64,000 bases of DNA from Hansschlegelia quercus (GCF_004310425.1 NZ_SIUB01000002.1:549600-613599), one strand, 5' to 3'; positions 40,652 to 50,720 are shown, numbered from the stretch's first letter. The notes: generated by a model from the letters alone, not told the origin. Made by a program: numbers and translations.

Positions 40652-41397
40652 TGGCGCTCAAGGCGCTGATCTTCGACGTCGACGGCACGCTCGCCGAGAC
40701 GGAGGAGACCCACCGCCTTGCACTGAACGAGACCTTCGCCGCCTTCGGCCTACCCTGGGTGTGGGACCAGGCGACCTATCGCCGGCTGCTTAACGTCATG
40801 GGCGGCAAGGAGCGCATCCGGCATTACGTCGCGTTCGACCATCCCCCGATGGGGGATGCGGCGCTCGCCGCCCTCCCCGCTCTGCACGCCGCCAAGAACG
40901 CTCGCTACGCCGCGCTGATCGCGGCGGGTGGGATCACCTTGAGACCGGGCGTGGAGCGGCTGATCCGCGAGTCGCGGTCCGCCGGACTGAAGCTCGGGAT
41001 CGCCACCACCACCAGCGTCTCGAACGTCGAAGCCCTGCTGGCCGCCACGCTCGGTTCCGAAGGTCGGGGGCTGTTCGACTGCGTGGCCGCCGGCGATCAG
41101 GTCGGCCAGAAAAAGCCGGCGCCGGACATCTTCAACCTCGCCCTCCGCGAACTCGGCGTCGAGCCAGACGAAGCCATCGCCTTTGAGGATACGGTCTATG
41201 GCCTGAAGGCCGCGACCGCCGCTGGTCTCAGAAGCGTCGTGACGCCGAGCTTCTACACGGACGATCAGGATTTTTCCGGCGCCGCGGCCGTATTCGACAC
41301 GCTGGGAGAGCCCGACCTACCAGCCCGCCACATTTCCGGCGCAGGCGCGGACGACAGCATGGTCACGGTCGCCATGCTGCGGTCGCTCGCCGCTTAA
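40651..41397 (+). CDS. cbbY: CbbY-like HAD phosphatase
   Basis: A 248-residue HAD-family phosphatase: catalytic LIFDVDGTLAETEETH (Asp9, Asp11), a helical cap, GIATTTSVSNVEALL (motif II) and KKPAPDIFNLALRELGVEPDEAIAFEDTVYGLKAA (motifs III/IV). CbbY removes the inhibitor xylulose-1,5-bisphosphate in RuBisCO organisms; its place after cbbF, cbbP and rpe supports a sugar-bisphosphate substrate. Coupled to rpe by TGATG. Confidence 0.92.
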   Translation: MALKALIFDVDGTLAETEETHRLALNETFAAFGLPWVWDQATYRRLLNVMGGKERIRHYVAFDHPPMGDAALAALPALHAAKNARYAALIAAGGITLRPGVERLIRESRSAGLKLGIATTTSVSNVEALLAATLGSEGRGLFDCVAAGDQVGQKKPAPDIFNLALRELGVEPDEAIAFEDTVYGLKAATAAGLRSVVTPSFYTDDQDFSGAAAVFDTLGEPDLPARHISGAGADDSMVTVAMLRSLAA

Positions 41398-41532
41398 ACC
41401 TCGCTGGGCGAAGGGCGCGGCGTCCGATGACGTGGAAGACCTTGAACTCCGTCTGCCTGTCTCCGATCGGCGACTGTGCGGGGGAGCGGGGCGTGTCAGT
41501 CTGCGTCGGTCGCGCATCGGGGAATCACCGTC

Positions 41533-42954
41533 TTGAGGATTTTGCAAGCGCTTCGGCTGTCCGTCGCGGCCGCCACGGCGTTCGGCCTGAGCGCCTGCGC
41601 CGACAAGTGGCAGCGCCCGGATCTGAAGATCGCCAAGCCCGCCGGCTGGATCGACCAGCGCACCGACTGTCCTCTCTGGCCCGCCGCGAATTGGTGGAGC
41701 AGCTTCGGCTCCAGAGAGCTTTCGACGCTGGTCGTGGAGGCCGAGCGTGCAAACCAGGACATCGGCGCCGCAAAGGGGCGCATCGAGCAGGCCGATGCGC
41801 AGGTGCGCATCAACGGGGCGTCGCTGATCCCGGTGATCACCGGCGATGGCGACACCTCCATCCAGCGATCGGCTGGCGGACAGCGCGTCGCCGGCTTCCA
41901 GACGACGCTCAACGCCAGCTACGAACTCGACTTCTGGGGCCGCAACCGCGCGACGCTGCGTTCCGCCCAGGCCTCCGCCGTTTCCTCGCGGTTCGCGGAG
42001 GAGGTCGTGGCGCTCGGCGTCGTGAGCGACGTCGCCAACGTCTACTTCGCTCTGCTCGCGGCGCAGGAGCGGCTGGCGATCGCGCGCGATAACGTCAAGA
42101 GCTCGCAGACGGTCCTAGACGCTATCCAGGGCCGGCTCGACGTCGGCACCGCGAACGGACTGGACGTCGCCCAGCAGAAGACGATCGTCGACCAGCAGCG
42201 CGCCACCATCCCGCCCATCGAGCAGGAAATCCGCACCAATCAGACCGCGCTCGCGCTGCTGCTCGGGCGACCGCCGGTCGCGCTCCAGGTAAAGGGCGGC
42301 CGCCTCGCGCAGTTGAAGACGCCGCGCGTTCAACCCGGCTTGCCGTCGGACCTTCTCGCCCGTCGTCCGGACGTGCGCCAGGCGGAGGCAGATCTCGCCG
42401 CCACCGACGCTAACGTGACCGCCGCGCGCGCGGCCTTCCTGCCGTCGATCAACCTCACGGGCCAGGGCGGCTTCGAGAGCACGGGGCTGAGGACGCTGTT
42501 CTCTAGTCAGACCGCGCTCTACTCGCTGACGGCCGGCCTGACGCAGCCCATTCTCGACGCCACGCTTCCCGGCAATCTCGACCTTGCGAAAGGTCAGTAC
42601 CGAGAAAATCTCTACGCCTACCGCAAGGCGGCCATCCAATCCTTCGTGGATACGGAGAATGCGATCATCACGGTCCGCAAATCCGCCGAGCAGGAGCGGC
42701 TCCAGCAGGCGGCGACCGACAGCGCCCGGCGCGCGTATGACATCGCGCGCGGCCAGCTCAGAGAGGGCGCAATCGACATCGTGACCATGCTCGCCGTGCA
42801 GCAGACCCTGTTCTCCGCGCAGGACGCCCTCGTTTCGACGCGCCTTGCGCGATACCAGGCCTATGTCTCGATGTTCGAAGCGCTTGGCGGCGGCTGGTCG
42901 GCGTCCGGACAACCGGCGGGCGGGGCGCCGCTGCCGGAGGCGGCCATAAAATGA
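41533..42954 (+). CDS. RND efflux outer-membrane factor lipoprotein (NodT/OprM type)
   Basis: A 473-residue TolC-like outer-membrane channel. The N-terminus is a lipoprotein signal with lipobox LSAC; the rest has the duplicated long helical hairpins of the family (YELDFWGRNRATLRSAQASA, LLARRPDVRQAEADLAATDANVTAARAAFLPS). A TTG at 41533 is the most plausible start; the frame is open upstream but that part lacks signal-peptide character. It is the outer-membrane partner of the adaptor and pumps that follow; it overlaps the adaptor gene as ATGA. Confidence 0.92.
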   Translation: MRILQALRLSVAAATAFGLSACADKWQRPDLKIAKPAGWIDQRTDCPLWPAANWWSSFGSRELSTLVVEAERANQDIGAAKGRIEQADAQVRINGASLIPVITGDGDTSIQRSAGGQRVAGFQTTLNASYELDFWGRNRATLRSAQASAVSSRFAEEVVALGVVSDVANVYFALLAAQERLAIARDNVKSSQTVLDAIQGRLDVGTANGLDVAQQKTIVDQQRATIPPIEQEIRTNQTALALLLGRPPVALQVKGGRLAQLKTPRVQPGLPSDLLARRPDVRQAEADLAATDANVTAARAAFLPSINLTGQGGFESTGLRTLFSSQTALYSLTAGLTQPILDATLPGNLDLAKGQYRENLYAYRKAAIQSFVDTENAIITVRKSAEQERLQQAATDSARRAYDIARGQLREGAIDIVTMLAVQQTLFSAQDALVSTRLARYQAYVSMFEALGGGWSASGQPAGGAPLPEAAIK

Positions 42955-44204
42955 AACGCGTCATCGTTCTTCTTCTGATCGTCGCGGCGGGCGTCGCGGC
43001 GTGGCGTTTCTGGCCGCCGCCATTCGGCTTGTTCGGCGCATCGAACGCCCCCGCAACCGCAGATGGCGGCGCCCCGCGGCGCGGCGGCCGGCGCGGCGGC
43101 GGCATGGCCAACCAGGCCGTGCCCGTCGTCGCCGGAGATGTGACGCGGGATGACGTGCCGGTGTTCCTAGAAGGCGTCGGCACGTTCCAGGCGCCGAACA
43201 CCGTGACGGTGCGGGCGCAGGTCGAGGGCACGCTCGTCGAGGTGGCGTTCCGCGAGGGTCAGGACGTGAAGGCCGGCGACGTCCTCGCGCGGATCGATCC
43301 GGCGACCTATCAGGCGCAATATGATCAGTCCGTCGCGCAGAAGGCGCAGTTCGAAGCGCAGCTCGCCAACGCCAACCGCGATTACGACCGCTATCAGCGG
43401 CTTGCGAAGAACGATTACGGCTCGCAGCAACAGGCGGAGACCGCGAAATCGACTGTTGCGCAACTCGAGGCGCAGGTCCGCTATTACGGCGCGCTGATTG
43501 ACCAAGCGAAAGCGACGCTCGATCGCACGGTGGTGCGCGCGCCGATCTCTGGCCGCACAGGCGTGCGCGGCGTCGACCAGGGCAATTACGTAACCGCCGG
43601 CGAGACGACCGGCATCGTCACCATCACCCAGCTCCAGCCGATCTCGGCCACCTTCACCCTCCCTCAGCAGAACATCCAGGCCGTGACGCGGGCGATGGCG
43701 CGCGGTCCGGTCTCGGTCGAGGCTCTGCCGGCTGACGGCGGCGACCCGCTCGACAAGGGCGCGCTCGAGGTGATCGACAACCAGGTCGATCAGGCGACCG
43801 GCACGGTGAAGCTGAAGGCGAGCTTCCCGAACGCCGAGCTCGCGCTTTGGCCTGGCCAGTTCACCAATATTCGCGTCGCCGTCGACGTCCTGAAGCAGGT
43901 CGTGGTGACGCCCGGCCCCGCAATTCAGCAGGGGCCGGACGGGCCGTTCGTCTATGTCGTGAAGGCCGACCAGACGGTGGAGCAGCGCACTGTGGAGGTG
44001 ACGCGCCAGGGCGCCGAGCGCGCGGTCATCGCCTCGGGCGTCCAGCCTGGCGACAAGGTGGTGATCACCGGCTTCACGCGTCTGCGCAACGGGTCGAAGG
44101 TCGCGGTCGGCGCGCCGGGCGCGACGACCGAGCCCGAGGACGACGCTCCCTCCGCGCAGGCGACGCCGCGCTCAGAACGGCGCGCGCAGGGCGCGGGACA
44201 GTGA
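42951..44204 (+). CDS. RND efflux periplasmic adaptor (membrane fusion protein)
   Basis: A 417-residue adaptor of the MdtA type: N-terminal membrane anchor (VIVLLLIVAAGVAAWRFW), a Gly/Arg-rich linker (about residues 42-52), then lipoyl, helical-hairpin and barrel domains (GTLVEVAFREGQDVKAGDVLARIDP, VVRAPISGRTGVRGVDQGNYV, QATGTVKLKASFPN). It bridges the two inner-membrane pumps and the outer-membrane factor. Coupled to the preceding gene by a four-base overlap; the pumps follow after palindromic repeats. Confidence 0.95.
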   Translation: MKRVIVLLLIVAAGVAAWRFWPPPFGLFGASNAPATADGGAPRRGGRRGGGMANQAVPVVAGDVTRDDVPVFLEGVGTFQAPNTVTVRAQVEGTLVEVAFREGQDVKAGDVLARIDPATYQAQYDQSVAQKAQFEAQLANANRDYDRYQRLAKNDYGSQQQAETAKSTVAQLEAQVRYYGALIDQAKATLDRTVVRAPISGRTGVRGVDQGNYVTAGETTGIVTITQLQPISATFTLPQQNIQAVTRAMARGPVSVEALPADGGDPLDKGALEVIDNQVDQATGTVKLKASFPNAELALWPGQFTNIRVAVDVLKQVVVTPGPAIQQGPDGPFVYVVKADQTVEQRTVEVTRQGAERAVIASGVQPGDKVVITGFTRLRNGSKVAVGAPGATTEPEDDAPSAQATPRSERRAQGAGQ

Positions 44205-44218
44205 CCGATAAGATCCAC

Positions 44219-44339
44219 CGCGTCTGGGTCCCGGCCTTGAGCCGGGACCCAGACGCGCGAGGGCCGCAACAGAAAACTCAGATGGCGACGTTCCGATCTT
44301 CGGCGTCTGTGGTTACGGGTCCCGGCTCAAGGCCGGGAC
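44219..44339. repeat. Pair of inverted palindromes between adaptor and pump genes
   Basis: Unit 1 is a perfect 17-bp stem (44219-44235/44241-44257) with loop CTTGA and core GGTCCCGGC/GCCGGGACC. Unit 2 (44319-44339) has GTCCCGGC/GCCGGGAC with loop TCAAG, the reverse complement of unit 1's loop, so the two are in opposite orientation as in BIME-type elements. The 'GGTCCCGGCTCAAGGCCGGGAC' palindrome is common in alphaproteobacterial intergenic DNA. It may lower expression of the pumps relative to the adaptor. Confidence 0.8.
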
Positions 44340-44376
44340 GCGATCACGGCGCCGACCGGCGCCAAGAGCGGCATCC

Positions 44377-47300
44377 GTGAACATCGCCGCCCCCTTCATC
44401 GCACGCCCCGTCGCGACCACGCTGCTCGCGATCGCGGTGCTGCTCGCGGGCGTTCTCGGCTACCTGAAGCTGCCGGTCTCGTCGCTCCCGCAGGTCGACT
44501 TCCCGACCATCCAGGTCTCGACCCGGCTCCCCGGCGCCAACCCGCAGACCATGGCCTCGCTCGTCACCGCGCCGCTGGAGCGCCAGTTCGGGCAGATCCC
44601 GTCGCTCGACACGATGACGTCGACGAGTTCGTTCGGCCTGTCGCGGATCACGCTGCGCTTCGATCTCGACCGCGACATCGACGGCGCGGCGCAGGACGTG
44701 CAGGCCGCAATCAACGCCGCCAATTCCACGCTGCCGGACAACCTGCCCTACCCGCCCGTTTTCTCAAAGGTGAACCCGGCGAACACGCCGGTGCTGACCG
44801 TCGCGCTGACCTCCGACTCGATCCCGATCCGCGACGTCTCCGACCTCGCCGACACGCTCGTCGCTCAGCGGCTTGCGGAAGTCGTCGGCGTCGGCCGGGT
44901 CAGCGTCGGCGGCGGCGTGAAGCCCGCGGTGCGGGTGCAGGCCGACGTCAAGCGGCTTGCGGCCTATGGGCTGACACTCGAGTCGCTCCGCACCGCGATC
45001 TCCGGCTCGAGCGTTGCGGGGCCGAAGGGCTCGCTCGACGGCGAGCGGCAGTCGTTCTCGATTTCGGCGAACGACCAAATCACCAATGCGAAGGCCTATG
45101 GCGAGGTCGTCATCGCCACCACCAACGGCGCGCCGGTGCGGCTGCGCGACGTCGCCGATGTCGTGGACGGAATCGAGGATGACAGCGTCGCGGCGACCTT
45201 CCAGGGCAAGCCCGCGATCGTCATCGACGTCCAGCGCCAGCCGGGCGCGAACACCGTCGCGACCGTCCAGTCGCTGCGCGCGGCGCTTCCGGAGATCCAG
45301 CGCGCGATGCCGGCCGGCGTCAGGGTCTCGATCGTCGACGACCGCACCGACACCATCAACGCCTCCATCCACGAGGTGCAGCTGACGCTCGCGCTCTCGG
45401 TCGGGCTCGTCGTGCTGGTCGTGCTGCTGTTCCTGAGGACGTTCCGCGCGACCCTGATTGCCGGCGTCGCCCTACCGCTGTCACTGATCGCGACCTTCGC
45501 GGTGATGTGGGCGTTCGGCTTCTCCGTCGACAATCTCTCACTGATGGCGCTGGTCGTCGGCGCGGGCTTCATCGTCGACGACGCGATCGTCATGATCGAG
45601 AACGTCCAGCGCCATATCGAAGAGGGTTCGCCCCCGCTGAAGGCGGCCTATGAGGGCGCCCGCGAAATCGGCTTCACGATCGTTTCGCTGACCGCGTCGC
45701 TCGTCGCCGTGTTCATCCCGCTACTGTTCATGAGCGGGCTGATCGGCCGCGTGTTCCGCGAGTTCGCAGCGACGCTGACCATCGCTGTCGTGGTCTCGAT
45801 GGTGATCTCGCTGACGCTCACCCCGATGATGTGCGCGCGGCTGCTGCGCGCGCCGAAGAACAAACAGTCGAAAGTCGGCGCGGCGGCGGAGCGGGCGACG
45901 GCGGGGTTCATCGAGAGTTATCGCCGCTCGCTGCTCGTGATCCTGCGCCATCAGCGTCTGACGCTGCTGGTCACGCTCGCGACGGCGCTCGCGACCGGAT
46001 GGCTCTACGTCGCCGCGCCAAAGGGTTTCCTGCCGGAGGAGGATTCCGGCCTCATTACCGCCACGTTGGAAGCCGGGCAGGACGTGTCCTTCGTGGAGCT
46101 CCAGCGCCTCGACGCGCTGGTCACGGCTGCGATCCGCCGCGACGACGCGGTGCGCAACGTGGTCTCGGTGCTCGGCGTCGGCGATCAGACCACGACGCCG
46201 AACGCGGGCCGGCTCTCGATCGTCCTGAAGCCGCATGACGAGCGGAACGTCTCGGCGACGCAGGTGATCGCTCGCCTGAACGATGAGGCCGGGGACATTC
46301 CCGGCATCTCCATCGTGTTCCAGACGGCTCAGGACCTGCAGATTTCCACGCGCGCCAGCCGTGCCCGGTACCAGTACACGCTGACCGATTCCGACGCGAA
46401 GGAGCTCCAGGCCGCGAGCCAACGGCTGTTGGAGCGGCTGCAGGATTCGCCTGTCCTGCAAAATGTCGGCTCGGATTCGCGTCCCGGCGGGCTGCAGGCG
46501 CGTGTGACTGTCGACCGGCTGACCGCGGGGCGGCTCGGCGTCACCATGCAGCAGATCGCAGACGCGCTCTACGACGCCTATGGGCAGCGGCAGATCTCGA
46601 CGATCTACGGCCAGTCCAACCAATATCGCGTGGTCCTGCAGGCGACGCCGGGCCAATCGCGCGACATGAGCGCTGTCGGCAAGCTCTATGTGCCGTCCGC
46701 GTCCGGCGCGCCGGTGCCGCTCGCCTCCGTCGCCGAAATCTCGCTGGAGTCCGCTGGCCTAGTGGTGTCGAACGAGGAGCAGTTCCCGGCGGTCACGCTG
46801 TCGTTCGACCTTGCGGAGGGCTATTCGCTGAGCGACGCGCTCGCCGCGATCGAGGATGCGGAGGCCGCGACAGACAAGCCGGCGACCGCCGTCGGACGAT
46901 TCTCCGGCGACGTCGCGGAGTTCGCCCAGTCGCTCGCCGGTCAACCCTGGCTGGTGCTCGCCGCCGTGATCGCGATCTACATCGTGCTCGGCGTGCTCTA
47001 CGAGAGCTTCATCCACCCGCTGACCATTCTCTCGACCCTGCCCTCCGCCGGCCTCGGCGCGCTGATCGCGCTCAGGCTGTTCGGGCTCGAGCTCTCGATC
47101 GTCGCGCTGATCGGCGTGATCCTGCTGATGGGCATCGTGAAGAAGAACGCGATCATGATGATCGACTTCGCGCTCGACGCCGAGCGGGAGCGCGGCCTAT
47201 CGCCGGAAGAATCGATTGTCGAGGCCGCGGCGCTGCGCTTCCGTCCGATCATGATGACGACGCTTGCGGCCCTCCTCGGCGCTCTGCCGCTTGCGCTCGC

Positions 47301-47475
47301 GTCGGGCCCGGGCGCCGAGCTGCGCATCCCGCTCGGCGTCACGATCATCGGCGGCCTGCTGCTGAGCCAACTGCTGACCCTCTACACGACGCCGGTCGTC
47401 TATCTCGCGATGGAGCGGCTGCGGCTACGCTTCGGCGGCCGCCAAACTGCGCCGCATCCGGAGCCGGCGGAGTGA
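44377..47475 (+). CDS. RND efflux pump, MdtB-like
   Basis: A 1032-residue inner-membrane RND transporter with 12 predicted membrane segments and two large periplasmic loops. Seen: N-terminal FIARPVATTLLAIAVLL, TM4-type VVGAGFIVDDAIVMIENVQRH with the proton-relay Asp pair, KAAYEGAREIGFTI, and C-terminal GIVKKNAIMMIDFALDAERE and RFRPIMMTTLAALLGALPLA. It resembles MdtB/MdtC-type pumps, which can work as hetero-assemblies; a second pump gene follows. GTG start with a weak AAGAG site. Substrates cannot be predicted. Confidence 0.95.
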   Translation: MNIAAPFIARPVATTLLAIAVLLAGVLGYLKLPVSSLPQVDFPTIQVSTRLPGANPQTMASLVTAPLERQFGQIPSLDTMTSTSSFGLSRITLRFDLDRDIDGAAQDVQAAINAANSTLPDNLPYPPVFSKVNPANTPVLTVALTSDSIPIRDVSDLADTLVAQRLAEVVGVGRVSVGGGVKPAVRVQADVKRLAAYGLTLESLRTAISGSSVAGPKGSLDGERQSFSISANDQITNAKAYGEVVIATTNGAPVRLRDVADVVDGIEDDSVAATFQGKPAIVIDVQRQPGANTVATVQSLRAALPEIQRAMPAGVRVSIVDDRTDTINASIHEVQLTLALSVGLVVLVVLLFLRTFRATLIAGVALPLSLIATFAVMWAFGFSVDNLSLMALVVGAGFIVDDAIVMIENVQRHIEEGSPPLKAAYEGAREIGFTIVSLTASLVAVFIPLLFMSGLIGRVFREFAATLTIAVVVSMVISLTLTPMMCARLLRAPKNKQSKVGAAAERATAGFIESYRRSLLVILRHQRLTLLVTLATALATGWLYVAAPKGFLPEEDSGLITATLEAGQDVSFVELQRLDALVTAAIRRDDAVRNVVSVLGVGDQTTTPNAGRLSIVLKPHDERNVSATQVIARLNDEAGDIPGISIVFQTAQDLQISTRASRARYQYTLTDSDAKELQAASQRLLERLQDSPVLQNVGSDSRPGGLQARVTVDRLTAGRLGVTMQQIADALYDAYGQRQISTIYGQSNQYRVVLQATPGQSRDMSAVGKLYVPSASGAPVPLASVAEISLESAGLVVSNEEQFPAVTLSFDLAEGYSLSDALAAIEDAEAATDKPATAVGRFSGDVAEFAQSLAGQPWLVLAAVIAIYIVLGVLYESFIHPLTILSTLPSAGLGALIALRLFGLELSIVALIGVILLMGIVKKNAIMMIDFALDAERERGLSPEESIVEAAALRFRPIMMTTLAALLGALPLALASGPGAELRIPLGVTIIGGLLLSQLLTLYTTPVVYLAMERLRLRFGGRQTAPHPEPAE

Positions 47476-47491
47476 GCCGGCCTGGAATCTA

Positions 47492-47603
47492 CGTCATCCC
47501 GGACGGCCGGAGGCCGAGCCGGGATCGCGCTCCGGATAAGGCGGAGCAAAGCTTTGTCCTGATCGCGATCCCGGCTCTCCGCTTCGCTGCGGCCGGGATG
47601 ACG
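47492..47603. repeat. Palindromic repeat between the two RND pump genes
   Basis: The ends CGTCATCCCGG (47492-47502) and CCGGGATGACG (47593-47603) are perfect inverted copies, enclosing further partial palindromes (GAGCCGGGATCGCG and CGCGATCCCGGCTC). A GTCATCCC...GGGATGAC hairpin also occurs near 63666-63705. Confidence 0.75.
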
Positions 47604-47638
47604 AGCGCTTCCGCCTCCGGCCTATCTCGGGACGGCTG

Positions 47639-50600
47639 ATGTCCCTCTCGACCCCGTTCATCCGCCGGCCGATCGGCACGGTTCTCCTCGCGATCGGCCT
47701 GATGCTGGTCGGGTTCGCGGCCTACATGCGGCTGCCTGTCGCGAGCCTCCCGAACATCGAATTCCCCGCGATCTTCGTGCAGGCGTCGCGGCCGGGCTCC
47801 GACCCCAGCATCATGGCGGCTACGGTGGCGGCGCCGCTCGAACGCGCGCTCGGCGCGATCGCGGGCGTGACCGAACTCACCTCGACCTCGTCCCTCGGCG
47901 CGGCCCGTATCGCCATTCAGTTCGACCTCGGGCGCAACATCGACGACGCCGCGCGCGACGTGCAGGCGGCGCTAAACGCAGCCTCCGCCGACCTGCCGTC
48001 GGACATGCCGAACCTGCCGACCTTCCGGAAGATCAACCCAGCGGCGCAGCCCGTGCTGGTGCTGGCGCTGACCTCCGACTCGCTGCCGCTCTCCCGCGTC
48101 TATGACGCCGCCGACAGCGTGCTGCTGCAGCGACTGAGCCAGGTCGCAGGCGTCGGCGAGGTCAGCGTTTCCGGCGCTGAGCAGCCGGCGGTGCGCGTGC
48201 GGCTCGATCCGGACCGCCTCGCCGCCATGGGCCTGTCGCTCGACAGCGTGCGAACGGCGATCGAACGCGCGAACGTGCTGTCTCCCGTGGGCGCGGTCGA
48301 AGATAGCGGCCGGCTGCTCTCGTTGTCGCTCGACAGCGAGCTCGGATCGGACCCGGACAGCTACAAGGACATCATCGTCCACACCGCGAACGGGGCCACG
48401 GTGAAGCTCGGCGACGTCGCCGAAGTCGCGGCGGGCTCGCGCAACGCGCGTACCGCCGGCTGGCTGAACGGCAAGCCCGCGGTGCTCGTCAACGTCACCA
48501 AGCAGCCGGCTGCGAACGTCATCGAGACGGTCGACGGCGTAAAAGCGGTACTGCCAGACCTCTCGCGCTGGATGGCGGCCGCGATCGACGTCCACGTGCT
48601 CGTCGACCGCACCACGACCATCCGCGCGAGCGTGGAGGACATGCAGTTCACGCTGCTGATCTCGATCGCGCTGGTGATGCTGGTCGTGTTCCTCTTCCTG
48701 CGCCGGCTCGCGCCGACTTTCGCCGCGGGCGTGACGGTGCCGCTCGCGCTCGCCGGCTCGTTTGCGGGCATGTGGGCGTTCGGCTTCTCGATCGACAATC
48801 TGTCCTTGATGGCGCTAGCGGTCGCTGTCGGCTTCGTGGTCGACGACGCGATCGTCATGATCGAGAACGCCTACCGCAATCTTGAAAAGGGCATGTCGCC
48901 AATGGAGGCGGCGCTGACCGGCGCGCGCGAGATCGCCTTCACCGTCGTCGCAATCTCGGTTTCGCTGGTCGCGGCCTTCATCCCCCTGCTGTTCATGGGC
49001 GGGCTGTCCGGCCGGCTGTTCTTCGAGTTCTCGATGACGCTGGTGTTCGCGATCGCGGTCTCGACTGTCGTATCGCTCACCGTCACGCCGATGATCTGCG
49101 GACAGTTGCTGCGGCCGGAGCGGAAAGCGGCAAAGCGCGGTCTACTGGACCGGCTCGGCGATGCCTATGGCCGGAGCCTCGGCGTCGCGATGCGTGCGCC
49201 CTGGGCGCTTGCGCTGGTCATGATCGCGGCCGCCGTCTGGACTGTCCATCTCTACATCGCGATACCGAAGGGCTTCTTCCCCGAAGACGACATCGGGGTG
49301 CTCGGCGCCTTCACGGAAGCCGCTCCCGACGTCTCCTTCGCCTCAATGTCGGAACTGATGCGACGCGCGGCCGATATCGTGGCGGCCGATCCGGCGGTCG
49401 AGTCCGTCGCGCCGTCGGTCGGCGGCGGCCGGAGCGTCGCGAACCAGGGCCGCATCCAGATCGCGCTTAAGCCGCAATCCGAGCGCGACGCGGCGCCGAT
49501 CGTGATCGAGCGCCTGCGCAAGCCTCTCTCGCAGATCGCGGGACTGCGCGTCTTCCTCATGGCGCAGCAGGAGATCCGCGCCGGCGCGCGCGAAGGCCGA
49601 TCGCAATATCAGTTCACGCTCTGGTCGTCCGATCTGGACCTGCTGCAGAACACCGCCCCACGCGTGGTCGAGCGGCTTGAGAAGATCCCGACGCTCAGGG
49701 ACGTCGCGACCGATCGCGAGGCCAACGGCATCGATTTGCGCCTGAATATCGACCGCGACGCCGCGGCGAGGCTCGGCGTGTCGATCGACGACATCGACCA
49801 GGCGTTGAACACCGCCTTCTCACAGCGTCAGATCTCGGTGATCTACGGCCGGCGCAACCAGTATCGCGTCGTGATCGAGCTCGCGCCCGACAAATCGTCC
49901 GACAGCAGCGACCTGCTGAAGATCCACGTGCCGACCTCGTCAGGCGGCCAGATCCCGCTGTCGACGATCGCGACGGTGGAGCGCCGGGTTGCGCCGCTCG
50001 CCGTCAACCATCAGGGATCGTACCCGTCGATCACCATCACCTACGACGTGGCTCCGGGAACGGCGCCGGGCGACGCGACCGAGCTGGTAACGCAGGCGGT
50101 GCAGGAATTGCGCCTGCCGGATGGGATCAACGCCAGCTTCTCCGGCGACGCGGCGGAGCTTGCGCGCTCGGGCGGCGGCCAGCCGATCCTGGTGCTGGCC
50201 GCCCTCGTCGCGATCTATCTCGTGCTCGGGATCCTCTACGAGAGCGCCATCCATCCGCTGACGATCCTCTCCACGTTGCCCCCTGCCGGACTGGGCGCCC
50301 TGCTCGCGCTCCAGGCGGCGGGCGACGATCTCACCATCATCGCGCTGATCGGCATCATCCTGCTGATCGGCCTCGTGAAGAAGAACGGCATCATGCTGGT
50401 CGACTTCGCGCTTGAGGCCGAGCGCGACCGCGGCCTTGCCCCGCGCGAGGCGATCCTGGAGGCCGCGCGGGTGCGCTTCCGTCCGATCCTGATGACGACC
50501 TTCGCGGCTCTGCTCGGCGCTCTGCCGCTCGCCTTCGGCGAAGGCCCGGGCGCGGAACTCCGCCGCCCGCTCGGCGTCACGATCGTCGGCGGCCTGATCG

Positions 50601-50707
50601 TCAGCCAGTTGCTGACGCTCTACACGACGCCCGCGATCTACGTGCTGCTGGACCGGTTGCGCAGGCGGAGGAAACCAACAGAGCCCCTCGCACAACCTGC
50701 TGAGTAG
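47639..50707 (+). CDS. RND efflux pump, MdtC-like
   Basis: A 1022-residue RND pump paralogous to the preceding one: STPFIRRPIGTVLLAIGLML at the start, ALAVAVGFVVDDAIVMIENAYRNLEKG in TM4, and GLVKKNGIMLVDFALEAERDRG near the end. The pair with a single adaptor is the MdtABC arrangement. Full length, ATG at 47639. It ends 13 bases before the convergent gnd gene. Confidence 0.95.
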   Translation: MSLSTPFIRRPIGTVLLAIGLMLVGFAAYMRLPVASLPNIEFPAIFVQASRPGSDPSIMAATVAAPLERALGAIAGVTELTSTSSLGAARIAIQFDLGRNIDDAARDVQAALNAASADLPSDMPNLPTFRKINPAAQPVLVLALTSDSLPLSRVYDAADSVLLQRLSQVAGVGEVSVSGAEQPAVRVRLDPDRLAAMGLSLDSVRTAIERANVLSPVGAVEDSGRLLSLSLDSELGSDPDSYKDIIVHTANGATVKLGDVAEVAAGSRNARTAGWLNGKPAVLVNVTKQPAANVIETVDGVKAVLPDLSRWMAAAIDVHVLVDRTTTIRASVEDMQFTLLISIALVMLVVFLFLRRLAPTFAAGVTVPLALAGSFAGMWAFGFSIDNLSLMALAVAVGFVVDDAIVMIENAYRNLEKGMSPMEAALTGAREIAFTVVAISVSLVAAFIPLLFMGGLSGRLFFEFSMTLVFAIAVSTVVSLTVTPMICGQLLRPERKAAKRGLLDRLGDAYGRSLGVAMRAPWALALVMIAAAVWTVHLYIAIPKGFFPEDDIGVLGAFTEAAPDVSFASMSELMRRAADIVAADPAVESVAPSVGGGRSVANQGRIQIALKPQSERDAAPIVIERLRKPLSQIAGLRVFLMAQQEIRAGAREGRSQYQFTLWSSDLDLLQNTAPRVVERLEKIPTLRDVATDREANGIDLRLNIDRDAAARLGVSIDDIDQALNTAFSQRQISVIYGRRNQYRVVIELAPDKSSDSSDLLKIHVPTSSGGQIPLSTIATVERRVAPLAVNHQGSYPSITITYDVAPGTAPGDATELVTQAVQELRLPDGINASFSGDAAELARSGGGQPILVLAALVAIYLVLGILYESAIHPLTILSTLPPAGLGALLALQAAGDDLTIIALIGIILLIGLVKKNGIMLVDFALEAERDRGLAPREAILEAARVRFRPILMTTFAALLGALPLAFGEGPGAELRRPLGVTIVGGLIVSQLLTLYTTPAIYVLLDRLRRRRKPTEPLAQPAE

Positions 50708-50720
50708 CCCGACGCCCCTT

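Noticed and set aside
37989..41397. Complete Calvin cycle operon
   Set aside because: RuBisCO, transketolase and aldolase genes are not in the window; only cbbF, cbbP, rpe and a cbbY-like gene are seen.
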